Of a stretch of 64,000 nt of DNA, positions 50,990 to 59,512 are shown one piece after another. Source of the DNA: Roseimaritima ulvae (GTDB lineage: Bacteria > Planctomycetota > Planctomycetia > Pirellulales > Pirellulaceae); assembly GCF_008065135.1 (NCBI RefSeq), contig NZ_CP042914.1, positions 7,731,404 through 7,795,403 of the forward strand, in the 5' to 3' direction. The translations under genes were made by a program, and so were the position numbers. The number at the start of each line of letters is the position of its first letter. The first letter of the stretch is position 1. The notes beneath the pieces are model-generated. The model was given only the letters and a program-made list of their open reading frames with translations, was not told the origin of the DNA and made no database searches.

Positions 50990-52333
50990 TTACGCTGCGG
51001 TGGGCACGATCACGGTAAATTCGGTGCCTCCAGAATCGCTGTGAAAGTCGATGCTGCCGTCGTGCTGACGGATGATTTTGTCGCACAGGGCCAATCCCAT
51101 GCCCGTGCCATCGTTGCGAGTTGTAAAGTAGGGGTCAAACACATCGGCTTGGATTTCCGGCGGAATCCCCTTGCCCGTGTCGATCACGTCGATCCGCACC
51201 GCATCGTCTTGGCCTCGCAAGCGAAACCGCAATTCGCCTCCGTCGGGCATGGCGGCCATGCCGTTTAAGGCCAAATTCAAAAACACCTGTTCCAACCGCA
51301 CCGAATCGCCGTGGACCAGTTTTAACATTTCCGCGGGCAAATCGACTTTGATTCTCACCTGTTGCTGTTCCGCTTGAGGCCGCAGCAGCCGCACCAATTT
51401 TTCGATCAGCATCGTGACATCGACCGGCGCCCGCCCCAGCTCGGTGACAGATGCATAGTTGCGAAAGCCGTCCAGCACGTCGTTCATGCGATGCACCTCG
51501 GTGTTCAACACGTCCAACAATTCGGCGACCTCCTCATCCCCCGATTCGGTATCCAGTCGTTCGCACAGCAATTGGATATGCAAGGACAGAGCGCTCAACG
51601 GATTCTTGATTTCGTGCTGCAAGCCCGCGGCCAGCGAGCCCAACCCCATAAAGCGTTCCATCCGACGCAGCCGTTCTTCGATCAACGCCCGTTCCGAAAC
51701 ATCGCGAACATGGAACACCATCCCCATCTGCTCGTGTAGCCGGCTGTGCAGCTGCGTGCAACCGGCGCGGAGCGTTTTTCGGTAACCGTGCCGGGTGATG
51801 CAGTAGTCACGGTCCCGGATGGGGTGATGATTGCGGCGAATTTCACGGTACATCGACACCAGCAGCTCATGCTCCTCGCCCAGCTGCTCGAGACTCCGCC
51901 CCACGCCATCGTCCTCCAGCCCCAACAGCTCGCGACCGCAGGGATTGACGCTGGTCATCAGGCCGTCGTTGTCGGTGGTGATCACGCCGGCGTCCATGCT
52001 GGCCAGGATGTCGGTGGCCAGCACCTTGACGTCCCGCAACGACCGCTCGCTACTCAGATAGCCACGCACTACCAGCGCGAACGCGATCGCGGTGGCCACG
52101 ATATTCAGGATCAACAGAAACGACAAACTGCTTTGCAGATTCAGGTCGCCTGACAACTCGTTGGCCACCTCCAGATCGCTGGGCGGCAAGTGTTCGATCA
52201 ACCTGGCGACAATTTCTTGTTCGCGACGGACGTTCGCCAAAATCCACGCGGTCACCGTCAACGCCAGCAGGCTTAAGACCGCCAACCCTGCGGCGAATCG
52301 TCGAATGCCTCTGCCTTCATGAATATCAAACAT
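50990..52333 (-). CDS. Membrane sensor histidine kinase with PAS domain (NtrB/AtoS-like)
   Basis: 447 residues. Two membrane helices (about 12-33 and 70-92) enclose a periplasmic loop. A PAS domain follows (ILASMDAGVITTDNDGLMTSVN). The HisKA box LQHEIKNPLSAL has the phospho-acceptor H240. The HATPase domain has VFLNLALNGMAAMPDGG (N box), DTGKGIPPE (G1) and GTGMGLALC (G2). It would autophosphorylate on a signal and pass phosphate to a response regulator, but none is encoded next to it. The HEIKNPL form and PAS placement are like kinases that work with sigma-54 activators. Confidence 0.92.
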   Translation of the reverse strand: MFDIHEGRGIRRFAAGLAVLSLLALTVTAWILANVRREQEIVARLIEHLPPSDLEVANELSGDLNLQSSLSFLLILNIVATAIAFALVVRGYLSSERSLRDVKVLATDILASMDAGVITTDNDGLMTSVNPCGRELLGLEDDGVGRSLEQLGEEHELLVSMYREIRRNHHPIRDRDYCITRHGYRKTLRAGCTQLHSRLHEQMGMVFHVRDVSERALIEERLRRMERFMGLGSLAAGLQHEIKNPLSALSLHIQLLCERLDTESGDEEVAELLDVLNTEVHRMNDVLDGFRNYASVTELGRAPVDVTMLIEKLVRLLRPQAEQQQVRIKVDLPAEMLKLVHGDSVRLEQVFLNLALNGMAAMPDGGELRFRLRGQDDAVRIDVIDTGKGIPPEIQADVFDPYFTTRNDGTGMGLALCDKIIRQHDGSIDFHSDSGGTEFTVIVPTAA

Positions 52334-52623
52334 GCTGAATACCGGCCGCCGCTTGAATCAATTCGCCCTGCTTGTCGTTTCTCAATCACAAACCATACAA
52401 CCGTCAAACTACCAGCTTCGTGCCATCGGCAACACGGCGGCAGGCTGCAACTTTAGGCACTCGACCTGCAATCCGTAGCAGTCGTAACGGTTCAGCGACA
52501 GGATGTAACGATTGGGAACTTCCTTGTTCAAACCCAGACCATCGCGGCCCGATACGGTAGCGTAGTGCGTTCGAGTTCCATTCGGGCCCCGTTATTTCGT
52601 TTCTTGCTCCCACGAGACTGGCG

Positions 52624-54039
52624 ATGGATTGCCACCCCTCCGCAAGCCATTGGCTGCGGCCCCCGGTTCGCCTTTGTGCGGTCGTCGCGCTGCTGGCCCT
52701 CGGTTGCCTAACGCCGACGGCCCACGCCCAATCGCCGGAACTGTTTGCCGACGTGCAAGATCAGCTGACTCAGATGCAGCAGCAGATCGACGCCTTGCAA
52801 GCCGAAGCGGCGTTGCAAGCCGCAGCCGCCTCGTCGCCGCGACCGCCCGAAATCATCTATTGCCCGTCAACGCCCAAACCCAAATTTCCCACCGTTCGGC
52901 TGACGGGATTCTTGCAAGCCGACGCCGTCTGGACGGACCAGGACGCCGCCAACCGGGCGGCAATTGTCGACGGCAATCCGATCGGCGACATCCAAGACGG
53001 GATGGACTTTCGCCGCGCCCGGTTGGCCGCCAAGGGGAAGGCCTGGGACAATGTCGGTTACATGTTGGAAATGGACTTTGCCTTTCCCGGCCGCCCCAGT
53101 TTTATGGACGTCTGGCTGGAAATCGAGCAGGTGTTGGGCGACAACCGCCTGCGGATTGGACTCAGCCGCCAACCGTTTGGCATGGACGGCCTGACCAGCG
53201 CCCGCGAGCTGACGTTTCTCGAACGTGGCTTGCCCTTCGCCTTCATTCCGCTTCGCCAGATCGGTGCCGTGCTGCACGGACACAGCGAAGATGAAGTGGC
53301 GACTTGGTCACTCGGCGGTTTTCGCTTCCCCACCGGCCCCTACGGTGGCAATGTCGGCGACAACGGCGGTTACGGCATGGCCACTCGACTGACCGGGCTG
53401 TTGGTCAATCGCGAAGATCACGGCGGGCTGCTGCACATCGGCGGCGCGTATTGCTTTATCGATCCGGCCAACGACCAACTGCGGTACAGCAACCAGCCGG
53501 AAAGTTTTGTTAGCCAAGCCGGCGGAAACGTTCCCTCCGGCGTGCCTTCGGTCCTGCCCGTGTTTGTCGACACCGGTGTGATCGCCGCCGAACATGTCAA
53601 TCTGTTTGCCGCCGAACTGGCCATGTCCTACGGCTCCTTCTACGCCCAGTCAGAAGCCATCTATGCGGCCGTCAAGCAGACCGCCGGTCCCTCGCTGACC
53701 CTACCCAGTGCGTACGTCCAGGGCGGCTACTTTCTGACCGGCGAATCCCGCGTTTACAACGGCGACAGCGGAGTCTTCGGACGCGTCAAGCCACACCGCA
53801 ATGTCGGCAAAGATGGCGGCATCGGGGCTTGGGAGATCGCCGCTCGCTGGTCCTACCTGGACCTCAACGACGCCAACATCCGCGGCGGTCGCTTAAACGA
53901 CCTGACGGCCGGGCTGAACTGGTACCTCAATCCCTACACCAAGTTCCAGTGGAACTATATCTACGCCATGCTGGACAATCCCACCAACGGCGACAGCGAA
54001 GCCGGGTTCGTAGCCATGCGAGGGCAAGTGGATTTTTAA
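52624..54039 (+). CDS. Phosphate-selective porin OprO/OprP-like outer-membrane protein
   Basis: 471 residues. A signal peptide ends at AHAQ (near residue 36), and a short coiled coil follows (DQLTQMQQQIDALQAEA), as in OprP-type porins anchored to the cell wall. The barrel begins RLTGFLQADAVWTDQD and includes DGMDFRRARLAAKG and the RIGLSRQPFGMDGLTSARELTFLERG region typical of the family. The C-terminus is a beta strand (GFVAMRGQVDF) ending in Phe, as required for outer-membrane insertion. It probably takes up phosphate or other anions. It converges with the ClC gene across a long hairpin. Confidence 0.87.
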   Translation: MDCHPSASHWLRPPVRLCAVVALLALGCLTPTAHAQSPELFADVQDQLTQMQQQIDALQAEAALQAAAASSPRPPEIIYCPSTPKPKFPTVRLTGFLQADAVWTDQDAANRAAIVDGNPIGDIQDGMDFRRARLAAKGKAWDNVGYMLEMDFAFPGRPSFMDVWLEIEQVLGDNRLRIGLSRQPFGMDGLTSARELTFLERGLPFAFIPLRQIGAVLHGHSEDEVATWSLGGFRFPTGPYGGNVGDNGGYGMATRLTGLLVNREDHGGLLHIGGAYCFIDPANDQLRYSNQPESFVSQAGGNVPSGVPSVLPVFVDTGVIAAEHVNLFAAELAMSYGSFYAQSEAIYAAVKQTAGPSLTLPSAYVQGGYFLTGESRVYNGDSGVFGRVKPHRNVGKDGGIGAWEIAARWSYLDLNDANIRGGRLNDLTAGLNWYLNPYTKFQWNYIYAMLDNPTNGDSEAGFVAMRGQVDF

Positions 54040-54067
54040 GATCTTCCCTCGCATGAGCCGGTAAGCG

Positions 54068-54156
54068 GTAGGCCGGAACAAGCCGTGCGCAGTTCCGGCA
54101 GGGTGTTGCCGTTTGATTGCCCATGCCGGAACTGCGCACGGCTTGTTCCGGCCTAC
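54068..54156. terminator. Perfect 33-bp inverted repeat between convergent genes
   Basis: Arms 54068-54100 and 54124-54156 are exact reverse complements across a 23-base loop; each arm carries GGCCGGAACAAGCCGTGCGC. It lies between the ends of the porin and ClC genes and could act as a terminator for both. There is no T run, so a dispersed-repeat origin is equally possible. Confidence 0.75.
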
Positions 54157-54172
54157 ATCGACTACTTCTCGC

Positions 54173-56146
54173 CTACGCGTCCGCCGCGGCTTGTTTGTGT
54201 TCCATCAAACGTTGGTTGTAGGCGGCGATGGTTTCCTTTCGCCGCAGCATGCCTAACAGCTTCCCGGGCTGATCCGGATCGAGCACCGGCAGTTCGTCCA
54301 AATTCATGGACGTAAAACGTTTCAGCGCGGTGTTCAGATCGTCGTCCGGGGACACGCTGACGAATTCGCTGACCATCACATCGCTGGCCACCGCCAACCG
54401 CCAGATCGAATCGTTGTACAAATACGAACGCACGTCGTCGTCGCTAAAAATCCCCACCATCGCTCCCTCTCTATTGACCACCGGAAAGTAGTGCTGGTGG
54501 TTGTCGGCCAGCAGGTGCACGATTTCGTCTAACGTCATCGACTCGTTGATCATCATGACCTTGCGGTCGCGATGGAATACATCGCGGACCAACAGGCCTT
54601 CCAACACATCGACCAGAAAGTCTCCGCGGTGGGCTTTGGAATCCATCCGCGTGGGAACTTGCCGACGATACAGCTTCCAACGCGCGCAGGTGATGAAGGT
54701 CAGCGTGGTTACCAACATGGTGGGCACCAACAACCCGAAATCGCCCGTCAATGCACGGACCATGATGATGGTCGAAATCGGCGCTCGCGCGACGCCGGCA
54801 AAAAAGCCCGCCATGCCGACTACCGCAAAGGCTTCCGGTTCAATCCCCAGTCCCGGCATCCACTGCTGAAATACCAATCCCACCGCCGCCCCCAAACAGC
54901 CGCCGATCACCATTGAAGGTCCAAACACGCCGCCCGAACCGCCCGAACCGATCGTTAACGAAGTGGTCAGGATCTTCACTAGCGCAATCGCGAACAACAT
55001 CGTGGCTCCGACCCCCGACGCGGCCGTCAGCGTCTCTTGCAAAGTTCCGTAGCCGATCCCCAGCACCGCCAAAGCTCGCTGATCGCCGTTGAACCCGTAC
55101 AGCATCGCCATTCCCACCAGGCCCGCCAAAGCGGCGCCGATAGCCGGTCGCAGGTGAGCGATGATCGGCAACTTGCGGAACCAACGCCCCATTGCTTCGA
55201 AGGTGCTGACGTACAAGATGCCTCCGCCGATCACCGCAGCTGCCAAGCCCATGTAGGGAATCAACTCCAGGGGCGTTGTAAACGTGTGGTGCAGATCCTC
55301 GCCGAACAGCGTCAGAAACCGGGACTCGGCCGGCAGGACTTGAGTAAACACGCTGTAAGCCACAATCGACGCGGTGGCCGCCGGCACGATCACGTCGGCT
55401 TCCAGGTCGGCATCGCTGTAGAGGATTTCGCCGGCAAACAAAGCTCCGGCCAGCGGAGCGCGGAAGATCGCTCCTACCCCGGCGCCCATCCCTGCGGCCA
55501 GCAACACCCGGCGATCACGATGCGATAACTTCATGCGTGCGCCCAGCCAGGACCCGATGCCGGCGCCGATGAGCGCGATCGGTCCCTCCTGTCCGCCCGA
55601 ACCGCCCGTGCCCAGCGTCACCGCGGAAGCGATTAATTTGACAATCGGCACCCGCCCCCGGATGTCGCCCCGGCGATTGTGGAAGGCATCGATCGCCGTG
55701 TTACCGCCCGCCCCGTCCGCTTCCGGTGCCAGCCAATACACCAACGTCCCCGACACCAAACCGCCCAACGTCATCACCACCACGATCATCCACGGACGAA
55801 AGGGAGTGTCCGCGTCGGCAAACAAAGCCTGCTCCCCCTCCGCCGTGGCCGGCGTATAGCCTGCAAATTCGCCCAAGGTATAGCGAATCACGATCTGCCC
55901 CAGCACATAAAACGCGCTAGCCCCTACGCCCGCAGCCACGCCCACCAATGTGGAATACAAAAACCAGCGACCCGACGAACGGATGTCGAGGGCATCGATT
56001 ACTTGACTGATTAACTTCACAGACTCGCGGAGGGAAAAAGATCGTTCGAACAGGGCCGGCGGCGCGGAACAGCTGGCCCCCGCCGATGCGTTTCTTACCA
56101 CACCGGCGCAAAAGAGCCTAGCGCCGGACCAGGGTTTATCCGTCAC
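54173..56146 (-). CDS. ClC-family chloride channel/transporter with C-terminal CBS pair
   Basis: Up to 657 residues. The selectivity motifs are GTGGSGGQEGPI with the gating Glu (E187 in this numbering) and GSGGSGGVFGPS. Many membrane helices fill residues about 65-480. A cytoplasmic pair of CBS domains follows (MINESMTLDEIVHLLADN, VMVSEFVSVSPDDDL). The intact gating Glu and extended helix set fit either an H+/Cl- antiporter or a channel. The true start may be the GTG at 56018-56020 (VKLISQVIDALDI), since the first 42 residues from 56146 look unlike a ClC leader. Confidence 0.9.
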   Translation of the reverse strand: MTDKPWSGARLFCAGVVRNASAGASCSAPPALFERSFSLRESVKLISQVIDALDIRSSGRWFLYSTLVGVAAGVGASAFYVLGQIVIRYTLGEFAGYTPATAEGEQALFADADTPFRPWMIVVVMTLGGLVSGTLVYWLAPEADGAGGNTAIDAFHNRRGDIRGRVPIVKLIASAVTLGTGGSGGQEGPIALIGAGIGSWLGARMKLSHRDRRVLLAAGMGAGVGAIFRAPLAGALFAGEILYSDADLEADVIVPAATASIVAYSVFTQVLPAESRFLTLFGEDLHHTFTTPLELIPYMGLAAAVIGGGILYVSTFEAMGRWFRKLPIIAHLRPAIGAALAGLVGMAMLYGFNGDQRALAVLGIGYGTLQETLTAASGVGATMLFAIALVKILTTSLTIGSGGSGGVFGPSMVIGGCLGAAVGLVFQQWMPGLGIEPEAFAVVGMAGFFAGVARAPISTIIMVRALTGDFGLLVPTMLVTTLTFITCARWKLYRRQVPTRMDSKAHRGDFLVDVLEGLLVRDVFHRDRKVMMINESMTLDEIVHLLADNHQHYFPVVNREGAMVGIFSDDDVRSYLYNDSIWRLAVASDVMVSEFVSVSPDDDLNTALKRFTSMNLDELPVLDPDQPGKLLGMLRRKETIAAYNQRLMEHKQAAADA

Positions 56147-56185
56147 GGGCCGCCGTCCCCCGGTCCATCAGCCGCTGGGCACTAG

Positions 56186-57913
56186 CCCGGATTATGCATC
56201 CGCCCGTTGTTGACGCGGGCAGTTGGGCTCGCTACTTCCTGCGACGGGGTGGGAGGCGTTTTGAGGGGCTTGGGCCGGCGGTCAGCGCAGAAGCTCCCCC
56301 TCCCCAAATCGATGTCGCTCGCTCTGAGTGTCGCCTCGCGGGGAGTTGGGGAGGCGTTAATCGCTGCGGCACAGACGCTGCATGACGTGCTCGTACAGAG
56401 CTTCGGAGGGACAATGGCTCGCCATGTGAAAGACCACACGGCGGCTGGTCACCCGAACGCGAGCGGCGATCTTGAGAAGCCGCAGACGGATGGTATCGAC
56501 GCGCAGGCGTGCTGCCTTCGTGTCAGAAAGTCCCAGGCGACGCACGCCATCGAGCAACACGTATGCAAAGGACGAAAGCATCAAGCGGAACTGGTTGGCC
56601 ACGAACCTGCTACAACTGGTGCGGTCGGCAAACAGCCCCAATTGTGTCTCCTTGATCCGGTTCTCCATCTCGCCGCGCGGGCAGTAGCGTGTGCGGTAGA
56701 ACTCTTCCGGATTAATAGCCACCGAGCAAAGCGTTCCCGCATCCTGCAACTGCCGCACCCGCTTGCCGTCGATAGTAACGCGACGATAAGTCGGATCAAC
56801 GATGCCTTCCTCACTGGGGAGATTCGTGACCACGAAACGCGGGTTGGTGCCCTGGCTGCTATATTCCGCCTTACCCACGACCCAGCGACTGCAATCCCAA
56901 GATTTTTGTGTGCGGTAGCGAAACCACTTGAAGACGGACTGCGTGCCCCCATAGAGTCCGTGGCGAATCTGGGCTTGCGTCATTTCGCAAGCGATTTGCT
57001 TGTCTAAAACGTTGTTGTGCTGCAAGCCAAAGACGTATCCGACATCGTTTTTATCACACCAACGCATCAAGCGTTCGATGGCAAATCCGCTGTCGCCGCG
57101 AATGATGATTTTCACATCGGGCCAGCGGGAGCGGATCTTCTGGATCAGCAATTTGGTAATCGGCCGAGCATGATGGGCGGCCCCGACTTTGCTGGGGCGA
57201 AGGTGCGAAACCAACAGGTGGTCGTCACAGAAAACATACAGGGGAAGAAAGCAGTAGCCATCATAAAAGCCGTTGAAATGCCGTTGCTCTTGATTTCCGT
57301 GGATCGTGTCGTCGGTGGCATCGTAGTCCAAGATGATTTCTTCGGGCGGTTGCTCATAGCTTTCCAGAAACAGGTCCACAAGGAGCTCGTTCAACCGCAA
57401 GATTGTCTTGGTGTCGATCCTGTTCTCTAATCGGGAGTGCGTTGAGGGGCTGGCCAGCGGGGAGTGATCGCCGTCGTAATTGTGTTCCGCGGGAACCCGC
57501 CCGGCAGCGACTTGAAACGCCGGGTCGTGTCGCAGCGCGTCGTGGTCGTTGCCATCTTCGTAACCTGCGGCGATGGCAAAGATGCGGGAGGTGAGCAGTT
57601 CGGCTTGAGGGTGGACCGTGTGAAGCGGATCGCGAGGATCGGGGATGGCTTGATCGAGCCGTCGAATCAAATCGAGTCTTCGGTCGACCTCTCGCAGAAG
57701 CAGCAAGCCACCATCGGTGGTCAGCGTTCCGCCGTCGAAATCAAAATCGACCGCTTGTCGTCGGAGCCGTTTCAAAACGGGGCGTTTTCGTTTACGCTGT
57801 GCCATTGCAGAAGCCTCGGGCTTGTCGTGTATGAAGTGTCGTAACTCCAATACATAGCAGGGCTGAGGCTTTTGCGCTATAGGGGCAACCGATAAACGGG
57901 TGCATAATCCGGG
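56186..57913 (-). mobile_element. IS1380-family insertion sequence, intact, 1.73 kb
   Basis: Terminal inverted repeats begin CCCGGATTATGCA at 56186 and, inverted, end TGCATAATCCGGG at 57913. The element is flanked by a direct CTAG (56182-56185 and 57914-57917), the 4-bp target duplication expected for this family. It contains one uninterrupted transposase gene. Confidence 0.92.
56357..57850 (-). CDS. IS1380-family transposase
   Basis: Up to 497 residues; an ATG 15 codons in (MAQRKRKRPVLKRL, at 57805) may be the real start. The protein has the family layout. VDFDGGTLTTDGGLLLL-like sequence comes near the start, then the first catalytic Asp in ILDYDATDDT, the second in IIIRGDSGFAIERLM, and the YCPRGEMENRIKETQLGLFADRTSC region with the catalytic Glu. 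It catalyses DDE transposition of the surrounding element. No frameshift or stop is seen, so it may be active. Confidence 0.93.
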   Translation of the reverse strand: MELRHFIHDKPEASAMAQRKRKRPVLKRLRRQAVDFDFDGGTLTTDGGLLLLREVDRRLDLIRRLDQAIPDPRDPLHTVHPQAELLTSRIFAIAAGYEDGNDHDALRHDPAFQVAAGRVPAEHNYDGDHSPLASPSTHSRLENRIDTKTILRLNELLVDLFLESYEQPPEEIILDYDATDDTIHGNQEQRHFNGFYDGYCFLPLYVFCDDHLLVSHLRPSKVGAAHHARPITKLLIQKIRSRWPDVKIIIRGDSGFAIERLMRWCDKNDVGYVFGLQHNNVLDKQIACEMTQAQIRHGLYGGTQSVFKWFRYRTQKSWDCSRWVVGKAEYSSQGTNPRFVVTNLPSEEGIVDPTYRRVTIDGKRVRQLQDAGTLCSVAINPEEFYRTRYCPRGEMENRIKETQLGLFADRTSCSRFVANQFRLMLSSFAYVLLDGVRRLGLSDTKAARLRVDTIRLRLLKIAARVRVTSRRVVFHMASHCPSEALYEHVMQRLCRSD

Positions 57914-57967
57914 CTAGCCCCCGGTTCCCGCCCCGGACGATGCGCGCACGAACCGGTCTCCTCATGC
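57914..57967. repeat. Right half of dispersed repeat R4, trapped between two insertion sequences
   Basis: These 54 bp continue, across the IS1380 element, the R4 sequence that starts at about 56164. Together they match the copy at 27283. The ISL3 element begins at its right edge. Confidence 0.75.
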
Positions 57968-57968
57968 A

Positions 57969-59277
57969 GGCCCTTCGTCTAATTTAGTGGCTAATGTCCG
58001 AGCTGTCTTGGATTTTCTATGATGGCAGCATGAATGAACTACATGCCCACTATCGTTTGCTGCTGGGACTTGATGACCAGTGGCAGGTCCAGAACGTTGA
58101 CCTTCAGATGGAGGCCAATAGTGTCGTCATCCAATTGCGGCACTCTGGCGGCAAGCTCTGCTGCCCCGAGTGCCAGGACGAATGCTCTCGTGCGGATACC
58201 GCGCCAACGCGTCAGTGGAGGCACTTGGACACGATGCAGTTCGAGACCATTATCGAAGCGGCAATTCCTCGTTCAAAATGCGATCGGTGCGGTGTGAAAA
58301 CGATTGCCGTCCCCTGGGCAGGGAAGCACTCTCGATTCACGCTGATGTTTGAAGCTTTTGCGATCAAAGTCCTTCATGCGGCTAGCAGCGTTTCGGCGGC
58401 GACCAAGTTACTGAAGCTCTCTTGGAAGACCGCTCACGAGCTCATGCAACGCGGGGTTGAGCGAGGACTACAGCGTCGTGATACCGATCCGATTGAAACC
58501 CTGGGCATTGATGAAAAGAGCTTTGGCAAAGGTCAGGACTACGTGTCGCTGATGGTTGACCTGGAAGGATCGCGAGTGCTGGAAGTCGTCAAAGACCGCA
58601 GCGAGACATCTTGTGACAAACTCTTTGACAGTCTCACCGATGAGCAAAAATCGGGCATTCGGGCAGTCGCTGTGGACTTCTGGCAAGCTTTTCGAAACAG
58701 CATTGTCAAACAAGTTCCCCAGGCGAAGATCGTTCACGACCATTTCCACATCAGCCAATACCTCGGCGAAGCGGTCGATCTGGTTCGACGCCGAGAGAAC
58801 AAACTGCTCCGAAGCGAAGGCATTAATGACCTGACGGGTACGCGTCAACTTTGGCTCTACAACGAGGAGACTCTTGATGATGCCACGCAAAAGCAAATCG
58901 AAGACATTCGGCAAGTCGCGATCAAGACGGCACGTGCGTGGGGAATCAAGGAGATGTTTCGTGACTTCTGGACATACCGCAGCGGCGCTTGGGCGAAGAA
59001 GTTCTTTGACCGTTGGTACGCATGGGCCATTCGTAGCAAACTCGATCCGATCAAGAAGGTTGCGAGAATGCTCAAGAAACACCTCGCCGGCTTGCTGGCC
59101 TATTTCGAGTACTCCATCACCAATGCCAAAAGTGAGGCCTTCAACGGTCGAGTGCAGGCCATCAAGTCGGCGGCCCGCGGCTTTCGCAACTTCGAGAACT
59201 ACCGCACCCGCATCTTGTTTTATTGTGGGGCCCTAAAGATGGAACCCGATTTCAGCCACTAAAACCGACGAAGAGCC
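57969..59277 (+). mobile_element. ISL3-family insertion sequence, intact, about 1.31 kb
   Basis: The imperfect terminal repeats are GGCCCTTCGTC..TTTAGTGGCT on the left and, inverted, GGCTCTTCGTC..TTTAGTGGCT on the right. Both ends are bordered by CCTCATGC (57960-57967 and 59278-59285), the 8-bp target duplication typical of ISL3. A shared A next to it leaves the exact ends uncertain by one base. Confidence 0.9.
57994..59262 (+). CDS. ISL3-family transposase
   Basis: 422 residues, possibly starting at the later ATG at 58030 (MNELHAHYRLLLGL). An N-terminal zinc-finger region has CCPEC and CDRCG pairs. A helix-turn-helix stretch (SAATKLLKLSWKTAHELMQRG) follows. The DDE_Tnp_ISL3 catalytic domain has TLGIDEKSFGKG (first Asp), AVAVDFWQAFRNSI (second Asp) and NAKSEAFNGRVQAIKSAARGFRN (Glu). 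The frame is complete, so the element may still move. Confidence 0.94.
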   Translation: MSELSWIFYDGSMNELHAHYRLLLGLDDQWQVQNVDLQMEANSVVIQLRHSGGKLCCPECQDECSRADTAPTRQWRHLDTMQFETIIEAAIPRSKCDRCGVKTIAVPWAGKHSRFTLMFEAFAIKVLHAASSVSAATKLLKLSWKTAHELMQRGVERGLQRRDTDPIETLGIDEKSFGKGQDYVSLMVDLEGSRVLEVVKDRSETSCDKLFDSLTDEQKSGIRAVAVDFWQAFRNSIVKQVPQAKIVHDHFHISQYLGEAVDLVRRRENKLLRSEGINDLTGTRQLWLYNEETLDDATQKQIEDIRQVAIKTARAWGIKEMFRDFWTYRSGAWAKKFFDRWYAWAIRSKLDPIKKVARMLKKHLAGLLAYFEYSITNAKSEAFNGRVQAIKSAARGFRNFENYRTRILFYCGALKMEPDFSH

Positions 59278-59282
59278 CCTCA

Positions 59283-59316
59283 TGCAAGATCTTGCACGAT
59301 CGTGCAACCGCGTGCA
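59283..59316. promoter_or_regulatory. Four TGCA words at exact 10-bp spacing upstream of dabA
   Basis: TGCA occurs at 59283, 59293, 59303 and 59313. The first three enclose AGATCT and CGATCG, making two overlapping perfect 14-bp palindromes (59283-59296 and 59293-59306). The sites face the same side of the helix, as in arrays bound cooperatively by a dimeric regulator. The array starts inside the ISL3 target duplication, about 200 bp before the dabA start. Confidence 0.4.
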
Positions 59317-59512
59317 GTTCCCCACGGCGAACGGCCCCTCCACTGCGGCCTGCTTTCGTCGCCGCGTCAAATCGCCACCATCGGTTTTCGCTGGCTATTT
59401 ACGGACTTCTCGACGGTTTTCCCCGTCCGCTCCAGATCGGTGCAGCAATTGGCATAGCCCATGCCACGGAAGGTTCAATCGTTCGATTTCTGTTGTGCCT
59501 TTGAGACCCTCT

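Noticed and set aside
57914-59285. One composite transposon made of the two insertion sequences
   Set aside because: They belong to different families, each has its own target duplication, and there is no cargo between them.
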